From NCBI GenBank assembly GCA_019683665.1, contig JADGIB010000126.1, forward strand, positions 1-9,724: a stretch of 9,724 nucleotides of DNA, in the 5' to 3' direction. The notes beneath the pieces were generated by a model. The model saw only the letters and a list, made by a program, of their open reading frames with translations, had not been told where the DNA came from and made no database searches. The stretch comes from Solirubrobacteraceae bacterium. GTDB taxonomy: Bacteria; Actinomycetota; Thermoleophilia; Solirubrobacterales; Solirubrobacteraceae. Made by a program: the position numbers and the translations under genes. Below, piece after piece: positions 1 through 7,692 of the stretch (the first letter of the stretch is position 1; every line of letters begins with the position of its first letter).

Positions 1-1728
1 CGGGGGGGGGCGCCCCGCGGCCCGGGTCGAGGCCCGGCCGCCGTCGCGCCCGCCGGAGCGCTCGCGCCCGCGCGCCCGCGCGGCCGCCCCGCCGCCGGAG
101 CCGGACGCCCCGCGCGCGGTCGCCTGGTCGGCGAGGCCGGTGAGGTCGGTGGCGAGCGAGGCGAGCGCCGCCTGGACCGGGCCGCCCGGCGCGGTCTGGA
201 CGAGCTCGCGCGGGTTGCCGATCGTCGTCTGCTGCTGCGGGCGGGACCCGTCGGGCGGGCCGGTGCGCGCGCCGTTGAGGTCGGGGATCCGCTGCGTGTG
301 GCAGGGGACGTCGGGCCGGTACGGCGGGCGGCGGCCCGGGTAGGCCGGGCGCGTCCCGATCGGCGCCTCGTTGCTGCGCCCGAAGAGCGCCTCGCCCGAG
401 CGCGTCGCCTTCCCGGTGGAGACGGTCTGCGGGCCGGCGCCGGGCGAGAAGCGCACGTACATGCCGTTGCCGTCGAAGTTCTGGCCCTCGCCGGCGAGGC
501 CGACCATCGCGTACCAGAACTCCTTGTAGTTCTCCTTGCCCGTCGTCAGCGGCCCGTCCTCGATGACGATGTCGCCGGTCGGCAGGAGCACGCGGGTGAC
601 GCACTTGGCGACGAGCTCGGCCTCGGGCAGCAGCGCGTTCGTCGCGCCGGCCGAGGCGGCGAGGTCGCGGACGGCCGGGCTCAGCTCGCGCACGACGCCC
701 TGGAGCTCGTCGGGCCGCAGCAGCGCGCGGGTCTGGCGGATCCACGGGAAGGCGGCCTCGATCGTCTCGGGCGTCTCGCGCACGCCCGGCAGGATCTCGC
801 GGGCGAACGCGCGCGTCGGCGGGAACGCCTCGTTGAGGCCGGCGAGCGTGTCGCTCGTCGTCTCCAGCGTCGGGCGCAGCTCGCGGACCGTCGCCTGCAG
901 GTTCGCGGACTCGTCGGCGAAGATCGCCATCGTCCGGTCGAAGCTCGTGATGAGATCCTGCAGGCGGCGCTCGTCGCGCCCGAGCGCGCCCGCGATCGTG
1001 GCCAGGCCGGCGATCGTGGCCGACAGGTCGTCGGCGCGGACGCCGAGGAGCGCCTCGTTGACGATCGACACGTCGCGCAGCGCCGGGCCGGCGTGGTCGA
1101 GGCTGTCGTTCAGCGCCTGCGCCGCCGTCTCGCCCTGGACGGACGGGTCGGCCTGGGCGTCGTCCTCGGCCGTCGGCTCGCTCGTGAGCGCGTCGCCGTA
1201 GTCGCGCAGCACCTGCTGCAGCGAGCGGCGCGTGTCCTGCTGCAGCGAGGTGAGCACGTCGCCGAGCTGGACGGGCGCGGCCGTCTGGGTGATCGGGATC
1301 GTGTCGCCGTCGCCGAGCGTCGGCGCGGTCGGCGTCCCCGGCTCGAGGTCGACGAAGAAGTTGCCCTCGAGGAAGATGCGCGGGCGGATCTTCGCGGTGG
1401 CGTCCTTGTGCAGCGGCAGCGCCGCGTCGTCGAGCTCGAAGGTGACGAGCGTCGCGTCGGTGTCCTGGTAGCGCTCGATCCTCGTCACCCTGCCGACGTC
1501 GACGCCGGCGATCCGCACCGGCGAGTCGACCTTGATCTGGTTGCTGTTCTCGAAGACCGCGTTGACCCGGAAGCCGTGCGTGAACGGCAGCTCCTTGGCG
1601 AAGCCGAAGTAGACGCCGACCGCGACGAGGACGAGCACGATCGCCCCGGCCAGGACGGGGTTCATCCCGCGGCGGTCCTTGCGCGGGATGCGCGGCGTGT
1701 CGGGGTCGTGTCGGCGCAGGCGGGCCAT
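1..1728 (-). CDS. MCE family protein, fourth in operon (3' end beyond window)
   Basis: Extracytoplasmic subunit of a Mce-type lipid ABC importer. I translated this frame directly: it is open for 576 codons from ATG at 1728 to base 1 with no stop, so it is partial at the C-terminus. Residues 1-22 are basic, about 23-43 form a single membrane anchor (begins NPVLAGA), and about 48-130 are the MCE domain with VRIAGVDVGRVTRIE. A long helical region follows, with LRPTL at 284-288. C376 and C476 could form a disulphide, and NFDGNGMYVR lies at 417-426. From about 530 the chain turns low-complexity and Arg/Gly/Ala-rich. The start shares its A with the TGA of the upstream mce gene (TGATG), and no close Shine-Dalgarno is seen, so coupled translation is likely. 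The last in-window codons sit on a nine-base homopolymer, so the frame at the extreme edge is less certain. Family assignment is firm; substrate is unknown. Confidence 0.9.
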   Translation of the reverse strand, partial: MARLRRHDPDTPRIPRKDRRGMNPVLAGAIVLVLVAVGVYFGFAKELPFTHGFRVNAVFENSNQIKVDSPVRIAGVDVGRVTRIERYQDTDATLVTFELDDAALPLHKDATAKIRPRIFLEGNFFVDLEPGTPTAPTLGDGDTIPITQTAAPVQLGDVLTSLQQDTRRSLQQVLRDYGDALTSEPTAEDDAQADPSVQGETAAQALNDSLDHAGPALRDVSIVNEALLGVRADDLSATIAGLATIAGALGRDERRLQDLITSFDRTMAIFADESANLQATVRELRPTLETTSDTLAGLNEAFPPTRAFAREILPGVRETPETIEAAFPWIRQTRALLRPDELQGVVRELSPAVRDLAASAGATNALLPEAELVAKCVTRVLLPTGDIVIEDGPLTTGKENYKEFWYAMVGLAGEGQNFDGNGMYVRFSPGAGPQTVSTGKATRSGEALFGRSNEAPIGTRPAYPGRRPPYRPDVPCHTQRIPDLNGARTGPPDGSRPQQQTTIGNPRELVQTAPGGPVQAALASLATDLTGLADQATARGASGSGGGAAARARGRERSGGRDGGRASTRAAGRPPP

Positions 1729-3143
1729 CAGCCGTCCAGGCTCCGTCGGGTCCGCTCGGTCTCCAGGCGCTGCGTGCCCGGCTGGTTGCCGATCACGGTC
1801 CGGCCCGGCAGGTACGTCTCGTTGCCGGCCTCGCACTCGCGCGGCTGGCCGGGCGAGGCGGTGTTCGGGTACGGGTTCGTGTGGAGGTGGTTGATCGCCG
1901 TCGGACCGTTCGCCGGCGCCGAGGCGGGGCCGCCCTCGTTGTTGGGGCCGTCGGCGGCGACGATGACCATGAACCGCTGCCAGGTGCCGCGGGCGTCGCC
2001 GTCCGACAGGAGGCTGGCGATGTTGCGGAAGAACAGCGTCACGTAGTTGCAGACCGTCTGCGCCGGCGTCAGGTGGGCGAGCGTCGGGCGCAGGATGTCC
2101 GACGTCGTGCGCAGGTCCCGGATGCCGAGCTCGGTGGCCGGGTCCTCGGCGAAGCGCACGAGCGCGTCGAACGTGGGGATCAGCCGCTCGTTGAGTGCGA
2201 CCGACCGGCGCAGCGACCGCTCGCCGCTCGTGAACGCGTCGGCGAGGTCGGGCGCGGCGCTGCGCAGCGCCCGCGCGCCGGGCCGCAGCTCGCGGAAGAG
2301 CGCGGCCGAGTTGGCCAGGAACGGCCGCTGGCGCGGCAGCTCCTCGATCGCGGCGTCGAGCGCGGGCGGGCCGCCTTCGATCGAGGCCTGGATCTCCGGC
2401 GTGACCTCGGCGAGCGCCCGGAACGACGTGTCCATGTTGCGGAAGAGCGCCGCCTGCTGCTCGGCGACCGGGGCGACGATCCGGGCCGAGCGCTCGAGCG
2501 CCTGGACGAGGCCGCCGAGGTTCGTGCGCCGGTCGGCGAGGTTGCCCATGACCGGGACGAGGTTCGTCAGCAGCGGGCCGAGCTCCTCGATGGCGCGGTT
2601 GAGGTCCGCGCCGCGCCCGGCGAACGCCATCCCGAACTCGTTGAGGTTGACCCGGGACGCCTCGCGCGTCGGGTCGTCGAACATGTTCGTGAGATCGTCG
2701 AACTCGACGGGCTCGGGCGTCGCGTTCTCGATCGGCACGGTCGCGCCGTCGGGGAAGCCCTCGTCGGAGGTCCCCTTCGTGATCTGCAGGTACTTCAGCC
2801 CGAGCGCCGAGCGCGGGCGCACGAGGAAGGTCGAGTCGCGCGGGAGCGGGTCGAGGTCGGTCTGCAGCTTGATCGTCAGCTGCGCGTAGTACTCGCCCTC
2901 CGGGGTGCGCTTCGGGGTGATCCTCGAGATCGTGCCGACGCGGGTGCCGCCGACGCGGACGTCGTTGCCGGTGACGAGGTTCGCCGCGTTCGGAAGGTTG
3001 ACCTTCAGCTCGTAGGCGGGGACGAACGGCAGGCCGTTGTTGGCGTTGTAGGCGAGGAACACGGCGATGACGACGACGACCACGGTGACGGCGCCGATGA
3101 GCACCGGGTTGGCCGCGATCGAGCTGGAGCGGCGCCGGCCCAT
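1728..3143 (-). CDS. MCE family protein, third in operon
   Basis: A 471-residue MCE subunit of the same lipid importer. A short basic N-terminus precedes a membrane anchor at about 12-32 (starts NPVLIGA, rich in Val). The MCE domain spans about 43-122 and includes DVRVGGTRVGTISRI and ALGLKYLQITKG. The rest is a long Ala/Leu/Arg-rich helical region with LRPGA near 286 and LRPTL near 351. C365 and C437 flank the C-terminal segment as a possible disulphide pair. The anchor layout (NPVL...LPF) matches the fourth MCE protein, which suggests these two are closer paralogues. Unlike the other three, it has no clear D-x-N-G-H-Y-x-R motif. ATG directly abuts the TAG of the preceding gene; AGGAG lies 3 nt upstream and GGAGG 10 nt upstream, which fixes the start. 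It is followed by a one-base overlap with the next mce gene. Confidence 0.95.
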   Translation of the reverse strand: MGRRRSSSIAANPVLIGAVTVVVVVIAVFLAYNANNGLPFVPAYELKVNLPNAANLVTGNDVRVGGTRVGTISRITPKRTPEGEYYAQLTIKLQTDLDPLPRDSTFLVRPRSALGLKYLQITKGTSDEGFPDGATVPIENATPEPVEFDDLTNMFDDPTREASRVNLNEFGMAFAGRGADLNRAIEELGPLLTNLVPVMGNLADRRTNLGGLVQALERSARIVAPVAEQQAALFRNMDTSFRALAEVTPEIQASIEGGPPALDAAIEELPRQRPFLANSAALFRELRPGARALRSAAPDLADAFTSGERSLRRSVALNERLIPTFDALVRFAEDPATELGIRDLRTTSDILRPTLAHLTPAQTVCNYVTLFFRNIASLLSDGDARGTWQRFMVIVAADGPNNEGGPASAPANGPTAINHLHTNPYPNTASPGQPRECEAGNETYLPGRTVIGNQPGTQRLETERTRRSLDG

Positions 3144-4640
3144 CTACTCCTCGCCTCCGAGCAGGTAGTCGAGCAGGCGGCCCGTCGTCGCCGTCCCGGC
3201 GTCGCCGCCCTCGTCGCCGTCTGCCTCGTCGCCGGCCTTGTCGGGCACCGGCCGCGTCGTGCCGCTGCCGGGCAGGATCCCGTCGGGCAGGCGGATCGCG
3301 CCGCTGTCGGCGCCGGCGTCGGCCCCCGCCCGCTTCGGGCGCCGGGTCGCGCTGGCGGCCAGGTGCGCGCCGCCGTTGCCGGACGGGCGCGAGCGGGTCT
3401 GGCCGGCGCGGGTGAACGTCGCCTCGCAGCCGGCGAACTTCACGTCGGTGTACGTCGAGCACGTGTTCAGCAGCAGCCCGGCGCGCAGGTAGTGGCCGTT
3501 GCTGTCGAACCCGTTGATCGCCGCCATCTGGAAGAAGATGAAGTCCATCGCCCGCTCGATGCCGCCGGTGTCGCGGAGGCTGACGAGCAGGTCGTCGAGA
3601 TCGCCGGCGACCGGCCGCGCCGCCCGGGCCAGCGTCCCGATCCGCTGGGTGGTCGGGCGGATGCGGCGCATCGCGTCGGTGCCGACGACGGCGGCCTCGC
3701 CCAGCGTGCGCAGCGCCGGGCGCGCCGACTCCGCCAGCGGGCCCATCCGCTCGACGAAGCGGTTGATGTCGCCGGCCTCGGCGCCGAGGTCGGCGAGGAC
3801 CGGCGTCATCTCGTCGGCGAGCTCGCCGAGGCGCTCGAGCGTCGGGCGCAGCTCGGCCAGGAAGCGCGGCAGGCGCTCGAAGCTGCGCTCGAGGTCGCCG
3901 CGGCGGTCGGCGGTCGCCTGCGAGACCGCCTTGGCCTGGGAGATGAAGTCGGCGACCTGGGCGCGGTCGCGCGCGAGCGGGCGCAGGACCGCGTCGGACT
4001 CGGTGGCGAGGTCGGCGAGGACCCGGTTCTGCTCGCGCAGGATCTCGAGCACCTCGTCGGTCTCGGCCAGGGCCGGGTTCGCGCGGCGGATGACCTCGTT
4101 GAGGTCCTCCCCGCGCGCGGCGACGCCGGCGCCGAGCTCGTTGAGGATGATCGACAGCCGCTGGCGCTCGGGCAGCCGGTAGATGTCGTTGATGAGGTCG
4201 AGGTCGACGTTGCGCTTCGTGTTCTCGACCGGCAGCAGGTACTGGCCCCTGCCCTCGCCGGAGTCGATCCGCTCCAGCGGCGGCGGGGGCTCCTCCCCTT
4301 CGGCTCGCGGCTGCGTCGGCGTGCACTCGACGAAGCGCTCGCCGATGAGCGACTGCGGGCGGATGATGCAGCTCGCGTCCCGGCGCCAGTCGCCGAAGCC
4401 GGGCTCGGTGATGCGCAGGACGACGGCCGCCTTGTGGTCCTCGGTGACGTCGAGCGACTCGACGTGGCCGACCTTCACGCCGGCGATCTTCACGTCCTCG
4501 CCGGGGATGACCGCGAAGGCCGAGTCGAAGATCGCGCGGACCCGGTAGTCGGACCCGCCGTCGGAGGCGGCGGCGAGCGCGACGACGGCGACCACCACGG
4601 CGGCGGCGACCACGGCGACGATGGCGGCGAGGCGTCTCAC
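3144..4640 (-). CDS. MCE family protein with long acidic C-terminal tail, second in operon
   Basis: A 498-residue MCE subunit. The chosen start is GTG at 4640, which forms a GTGA overlap of 4 nt with the previous mce gene; the same frame runs open upstream to 5996, but that part is the shadow of the preceding mce gene. The membrane anchor is at about 4-25. The MCE domain is about 31-108 with EDVKIAGVKVGHVESL and RPQSLIGERFVEC; it contains two cysteines, C91 and C106. A proline/glutamate-rich loop (about 110-133) separates it from the helical region, which carries LRPTLERL near 264. FDSNGHYLR is at 378-386, followed by C394 and C405. Residues about 412-486 form a polar, Gly/Asp/Arg-rich, probably disordered tail, ending in a short hydrophobic RLLDYLLGG segment. 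No good Shine-Dalgarno is visible, so translation probably depends on termination-reinitiation. Family is certain; the exact role in the hexamer is not. Confidence 0.93.
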   Translation of the reverse strand: MRRLAAIVAVVAAAVVVAVVALAAASDGGSDYRVRAIFDSAFAVIPGEDVKIAGVKVGHVESLDVTEDHKAAVVLRITEPGFGDWRRDASCIIRPQSLIGERFVECTPTQPRAEGEEPPPPLERIDSGEGRGQYLLPVENTKRNVDLDLINDIYRLPERQRLSIILNELGAGVAARGEDLNEVIRRANPALAETDEVLEILREQNRVLADLATESDAVLRPLARDRAQVADFISQAKAVSQATADRRGDLERSFERLPRFLAELRPTLERLGELADEMTPVLADLGAEAGDINRFVERMGPLAESARPALRTLGEAAVVGTDAMRRIRPTTQRIGTLARAARPVAGDLDDLLVSLRDTGGIERAMDFIFFQMAAINGFDSNGHYLRAGLLLNTCSTYTDVKFAGCEATFTRAGQTRSRPSGNGGAHLAASATRRPKRAGADAGADSGAIRLPDGILPGSGTTRPVPDKAGDEADGDEGGDAGTATTGRLLDYLLGGEE

Positions 4641-5992
4641 GGCCCGGGCGGCACCAGGGTCGGGTTGCAGTCGAGGTCCCCGTCGGTGTCGCGCCACGGC
4701 GCCGACCCGTCGGCGGGCGGCTGGCTGGCCGCGCCGGGGCAGCGGGTCAGGTTCAGCGTCGAGGTGCCGAGCAGCTTGTCGCCCGGGTCCTGCGGGGTGA
4801 GCAGGCCGCCGGACGCGTTCTCGGTGAACCGGTACGGCGTGAACATCGGCATGATCCGCGCGTAGTGGCCGTTGGCGTCGTAGTTGGCGGCGCCCTGGCC
4901 GAAGTCGCGCAGGAAGCCGACGAGGTCCGGCGCGTAGGGCCGGATGAACTCGAGGATCGGCGTCGAGTCGCGCAGCGCGGCGGTCTGGCTGCGGAACGAG
5001 CTCCGCGCCCGGCGGTCGACCGACGGCGCGCGGCGCAGGAGGTCGGTGAGGTCGTTGTCGGCGCCGGCGCGGTTCACGAGCGCGCGCAGGTCGGCGATCG
5101 TCGGGCGGGCGTCGCGGACGAGCGGGCGCAGCGCGCGGAAGAACGGCTCGAGGTCCTTCGTCGCCGGCTTGGACGCCTCGACGAGCACGTCGAGGTCGTC
5201 GAGCGTGGCGCGCAGGTTCACGAACGTCGTGTTCGCGCGGCGCAGCACCTGTGGCAGCAGCCGCAGGTCCTCCGACAGCGCCTCGCGCTCGCGGGCGATC
5301 GCCGCGGCGGCCGCGTTCGCGTGCGTGACGAGGTCGGTGAGGTCGTCGGAGCGCTGCGCGAGCGCCTGGGTCACGCTCGCCCCGTTGGCGAGGAAGTCGC
5401 TGAGCGTCCGCTGGTCGCGGGCGACCTCCTGAACGAGCCGGCGGGTCGTCGACAGCGCCGGGTTGAAGTACTCGGCCGCCTCGTTGGCCTGCTCGCCCTT
5501 GCCCGCGTACTGGGTGGCGGTGCCCTGGATGACCTCCTGCAGCGCCGCGCGGGTCGGCTCGTCGAGCGTGTCGAAGAGCTGGTCGAGGTCGACCGGCGTC
5601 GTCGTGTCCTCGGCGCCGATCGTCGCGCCCTCGGGCAGCGCCGGGGCGTTGTCGGGCGCCATCGTCAGCGTGACGTAGCGGTTGGCGACGCCCGACAGCG
5701 ACGTCTGGCGGATGAGCGCGGTCGTCCCCTCGCGCAGCGGCGCGTACTCGTCGTCGACGAGGATCGTCACGCGCGCCTGGTTGTCGTCGGTCAGCTCGAT
5801 GTCGTCGACGGTGCCGATCGCGCGCCCGCCGACCTGGACCTCGTCGCCCTTCACGAGCTGGCCGGCGTTCTGGAAGATCACGTGGTACTCGGTCCGGTCG
5901 CCGTGGCGCAGCAGGACGACGACCACCGCGACGACGGCGGCGACCAGGGCGGCGAGGACCAGGCCGCGGGCGATGTCGGTTCGGCGGCGCAC
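4637..5992 (-). CDS. MCE family protein, first in operon
   Basis: A 451-residue MCE subunit, the first after the ATPase gene. It starts at GTG 5992, 13 nt after the ATPase stop; a GGGAG lies only 3 nt upstream, which is closer than ideal, but this start gives a textbook N-terminus: a basic VRRRTDIARG followed by an Ala/Val-rich anchor at about 10-28. The MCE domain is about 35-112 (GDEVQVGGRAIGTVDDIEL, SLSGVANRYVTLTM). Its helical region runs to about 365 with paired LRP/ARP turns near 288-297. YDANGHYAR occupies 371-379. C418 and C442 form a likely disulphide pair in the C-terminal tail, and the protein ends with a Pro-rich tip. The stop overlaps the next gene's start by 4 nt. It should form one strand of the MCE conduit on the outer face of the membrane. 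Confidence 0.94.
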   Translation of the reverse strand: MRRRTDIARGLVLAALVAAVVAVVVVLLRHGDRTEYHVIFQNAGQLVKGDEVQVGGRAIGTVDDIELTDDNQARVTILVDDEYAPLREGTTALIRQTSLSGVANRYVTLTMAPDNAPALPEGATIGAEDTTTPVDLDQLFDTLDEPTRAALQEVIQGTATQYAGKGEQANEAAEYFNPALSTTRRLVQEVARDQRTLSDFLANGASVTQALAQRSDDLTDLVTHANAAAAAIAREREALSEDLRLLPQVLRRANTTFVNLRATLDDLDVLVEASKPATKDLEPFFRALRPLVRDARPTIADLRALVNRAGADNDLTDLLRRAPSVDRRARSSFRSQTAALRDSTPILEFIRPYAPDLVGFLRDFGQGAANYDANGHYARIMPMFTPYRFTENASGGLLTPQDPGDKLLGTSTLNLTRCPGAASQPPADGSAPWRDTDGDLDCNPTLVPPGP

Positions 5993-6005
5993 GCACTCCC
6001 GGGCG

Positions 6006-6890
6006 TCACTCCATCCCGAGCGGACCCTGCGAGTCGCCCGAGAGGAACTGGCGGACGAACGGGTTGTCGGACTCGAACAGCTGCTCGGCGGGCCCCGACT
6101 CGACGATCCGGCCCCGCCACAGCACGGAGATGTGCTCGGCCACCCGGCGCGCGCTCATGATGTCGTGGGTGATGACGACGTAGGTGCCCCCGTTCTCCTC
6201 GTGGATCTCCTGGATGAGCTCGCACAGCAGGGCGGTGCGGACCGGGTCCAGGCCCGAGTCGGGCTCGTCGAAGAGGACGATGTCGGGGTCGAGGACGAGC
6301 GCGCGGGCGAAGCCGGCGCGCTTGCGCATCCCGCCCGACAGCTCGTTGGGCATCTTGTCGTTCGCGTTGGCCAGGCCGACCTCGCGCAGCCGCCGGTTGA
6401 CGATCTCGGCGATCTCGTCCTCGCCCTTGTCGGTGTGCTGGCGCAGCGGGAAGGCGACGTTGTCGTAGAGGTTCATCGAGCCGAACAGCGCGCCGTCCTG
6501 GAACAGGACCCCGAAGCGCTTGCGCATCTCGAACAGCTCGTCGTCGTGCATGTTCGGCACGGACTGGCCGTGGACGATGACGTCGCCCTGGTCGGGATAG
6601 AGCAGCCCGACCATGTGCTTGATGCAGACCGACTTCCCGGTCCCCGACGGGCCGAGGATCATCGAGATCCTCCCCTCGGGGATGCCCATGTTCAGGCCGC
6701 GCAGGATCTTGTTGCGGCCGAACGCCTTGTGGACGTCGACGAACTCGATCGCGTCCTGGACCCCGGTCGGCGCCTGGCGGCCGGTGTGGAAGCGGAACTC
6801 GTCCTCCTCGTGAGCCTCCGGCCCGGAGACGATCGACATGCGGGCGCCCTCCTCGGGACGCGCGTCGTCTCGATCTCGCTCGTCGCTCAT
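6006..6890 (-). CDS. mlaF: ABC transporter ATP-binding protein, MlaF/MceG type
   Basis: Cytoplasmic ATPase that drives the YrbE/MCE lipid importer. In the 294-residue chain all nucleotide-binding motifs are intact: Walker A GPSGTGKS at 80-87, Q-loop glutamine Q131 in LFQDGALF, signature LSGGM at 184-188, Walker B IVLFDEP at 204-210 with catalytic E209, D-loop SGLD at 212-215, and switch histidine H242 in THD. About 45 residues of acidic, probably flexible sequence precede the ATPase fold; an alternative ATG at residue 18 exists, but GGAGG at 6896-6900 sits 5 nt before the first ATG and supports the longer form. The gene begins one base after the second permease stop. In mycobacteria the Mce ATPase is encoded away from the mce operons, whereas here it lies between permeases and MCE genes, as in Gram-negative mla loci. 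The symbol reflects family resemblance, not proven orthology. Confidence 0.96.
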   Translation of the reverse strand: MSDERDRDDARPEEGARMSIVSGPEAHEEDEFRFHTGRQAPTGVQDAIEFVDVHKAFGRNKILRGLNMGIPEGRISMILGPSGTGKSVCIKHMVGLLYPDQGDVIVHGQSVPNMHDDELFEMRKRFGVLFQDGALFGSMNLYDNVAFPLRQHTDKGEDEIAEIVNRRLREVGLANANDKMPNELSGGMRKRAGFARALVLDPDIVLFDEPDSGLDPVRTALLCELIQEIHEENGGTYVVITHDIMSARRVAEHISVLWRGRIVESGPAEQLFESDNPFVRQFLSGDSQGPLGME

Positions 6891-6891
6891 C

Positions 6892-7692
6892 TCAACCTCC
6901 GATCGGGGCTCTCGGGTTGGCCCCCCAGAACACCTGTGTCCCCAGCATCCCGATGAGGTGCACCAGCACGATGTTCAGGACCATGGATTTCGCCGTCGCC
7001 GTCCCGACTCCCACCGGCCCGCCCGACGCCGTGTAGCCGTAGTAGCAGCCGACGAGGACGATGGCCGTCGCCATGACCATGCCCTTGACGAGGCTGTAGA
7101 TGAGGTCGGGCGGGTTCTGGAACATCCAGAAGATGAGGAAGTAGCCGCCGCTGGACACCTCCCCGATCTGCTCGACGACGGCCAGGTAGCTGGCCAGGAA
7201 GCCGGCGCCGACCGCGGCCAGGTACATGAACGGCAGCACGAGCCAGCTCGCCAGCAGCCGGGTCGCGCACAGGAACAGGACCGAGTCGATGCCCATGACC
7301 TCGAGCGCGTCGATCTCGTCGGAGATCCGCATCGAGCCGAGCTCGGCCACGATCCCGGTGCCGACCTTCGCGGCCATCATGTAGCCGAACGCGTAGGGGA
7401 CGAGCTCGCGCAGGTCGCACCAGGCGCTGAACACGCCCGCGTTCGCCGGCGCGCCGACCGCGCGGCTGAAGTACGCGCCCTCGATGCCGCACTGCAGGCC
7501 GATGATGAAGACGAGGCCCCAGATGACGATCGTCGAGGACACGATGAGGATCCCGGCCTGCCGCAGCGCCTCGCCGGTGAAGCGGAAGACGCGCAGCGAG
7601 TAGACCTGGCCGAGGACGCGGCCGGAGAACTTCGCGATCTCGCCGAAGCTGGCGAGCCAGTCGCGCGGGAGGGCGAGCCAGGACCGCCCCAC
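6892..7692 (-). CDS. mlaE: YrbE/MlaE family ABC permease, second subunit
   Basis: Integral membrane permease, 266 residues, about the usual MlaE length. It starts at GTG 7692, whose first G is the last base of the TAG ending the first permease. AGGTGA lies 7 nt upstream as a weak Shine-Dalgarno. The frame extends open upstream, but only as a shadow of the first permease. Several hydrophobic segments are seen (about 45-67, 98-116, 138-172, 184-215, 235-255). Family signatures are ELGSMRISDEIDALEVMGID at 117-136 and CYYGYTASGGPVGVG at 216-230, matching equivalent stretches of the first permease. A segment at about 68-98 with C68 and C92 is longer than in its partner. It probably pairs with the first permease as a heterodimer, as YrbEA/YrbEB do in mycobacterial Mce systems (known for the family, inferred here). 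Confidence 0.95.
   Translation of the reverse strand: MGRSWLALPRDWLASFGEIAKFSGRVLGQVYSLRVFRFTGEALRQAGILIVSSTIVIWGLVFIIGLQCGIEGAYFSRAVGAPANAGVFSAWCDLRELVPYAFGYMMAAKVGTGIVAELGSMRISDEIDALEVMGIDSVLFLCATRLLASWLVLPFMYLAAVGAGFLASYLAVVEQIGEVSSGGYFLIFWMFQNPPDLIYSLVKGMVMATAIVLVGCYYGYTASGGPVGVGTATAKSMVLNIVLVHLIGMLGTQVFWGANPRAPIGG

Noticed and set aside
298..2046. A 582-codon plus-strand frame
   Set aside because: Antisense to the fourth MCE protein and the end of the third, with biased low-information composition and no ribosome site or family likeness.
1881..4865. A 994-codon open frame on the plus strand across three mce genes
   Set aside because: It is antisense to clear MCE genes; its translation is Arg/Ala/Gly/Val/Asp/Glu-rich with no domain, as expected for the shadow of GC-rich codons.
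4641..5996. Upstream extension of the second MCE frame to 5996
   Set aside because: This part overlaps the first MCE gene in another frame and reads as Arg/Pro-rich nonsense; the real start is the GTG at 4640 before the membrane anchor.
4865..6160. A 431-codon plus-strand frame, and another at 5682-6956
   Set aside because: Both lie opposite the first MCE gene and the ATPase, whose motifs are intact; they are compositional shadows.
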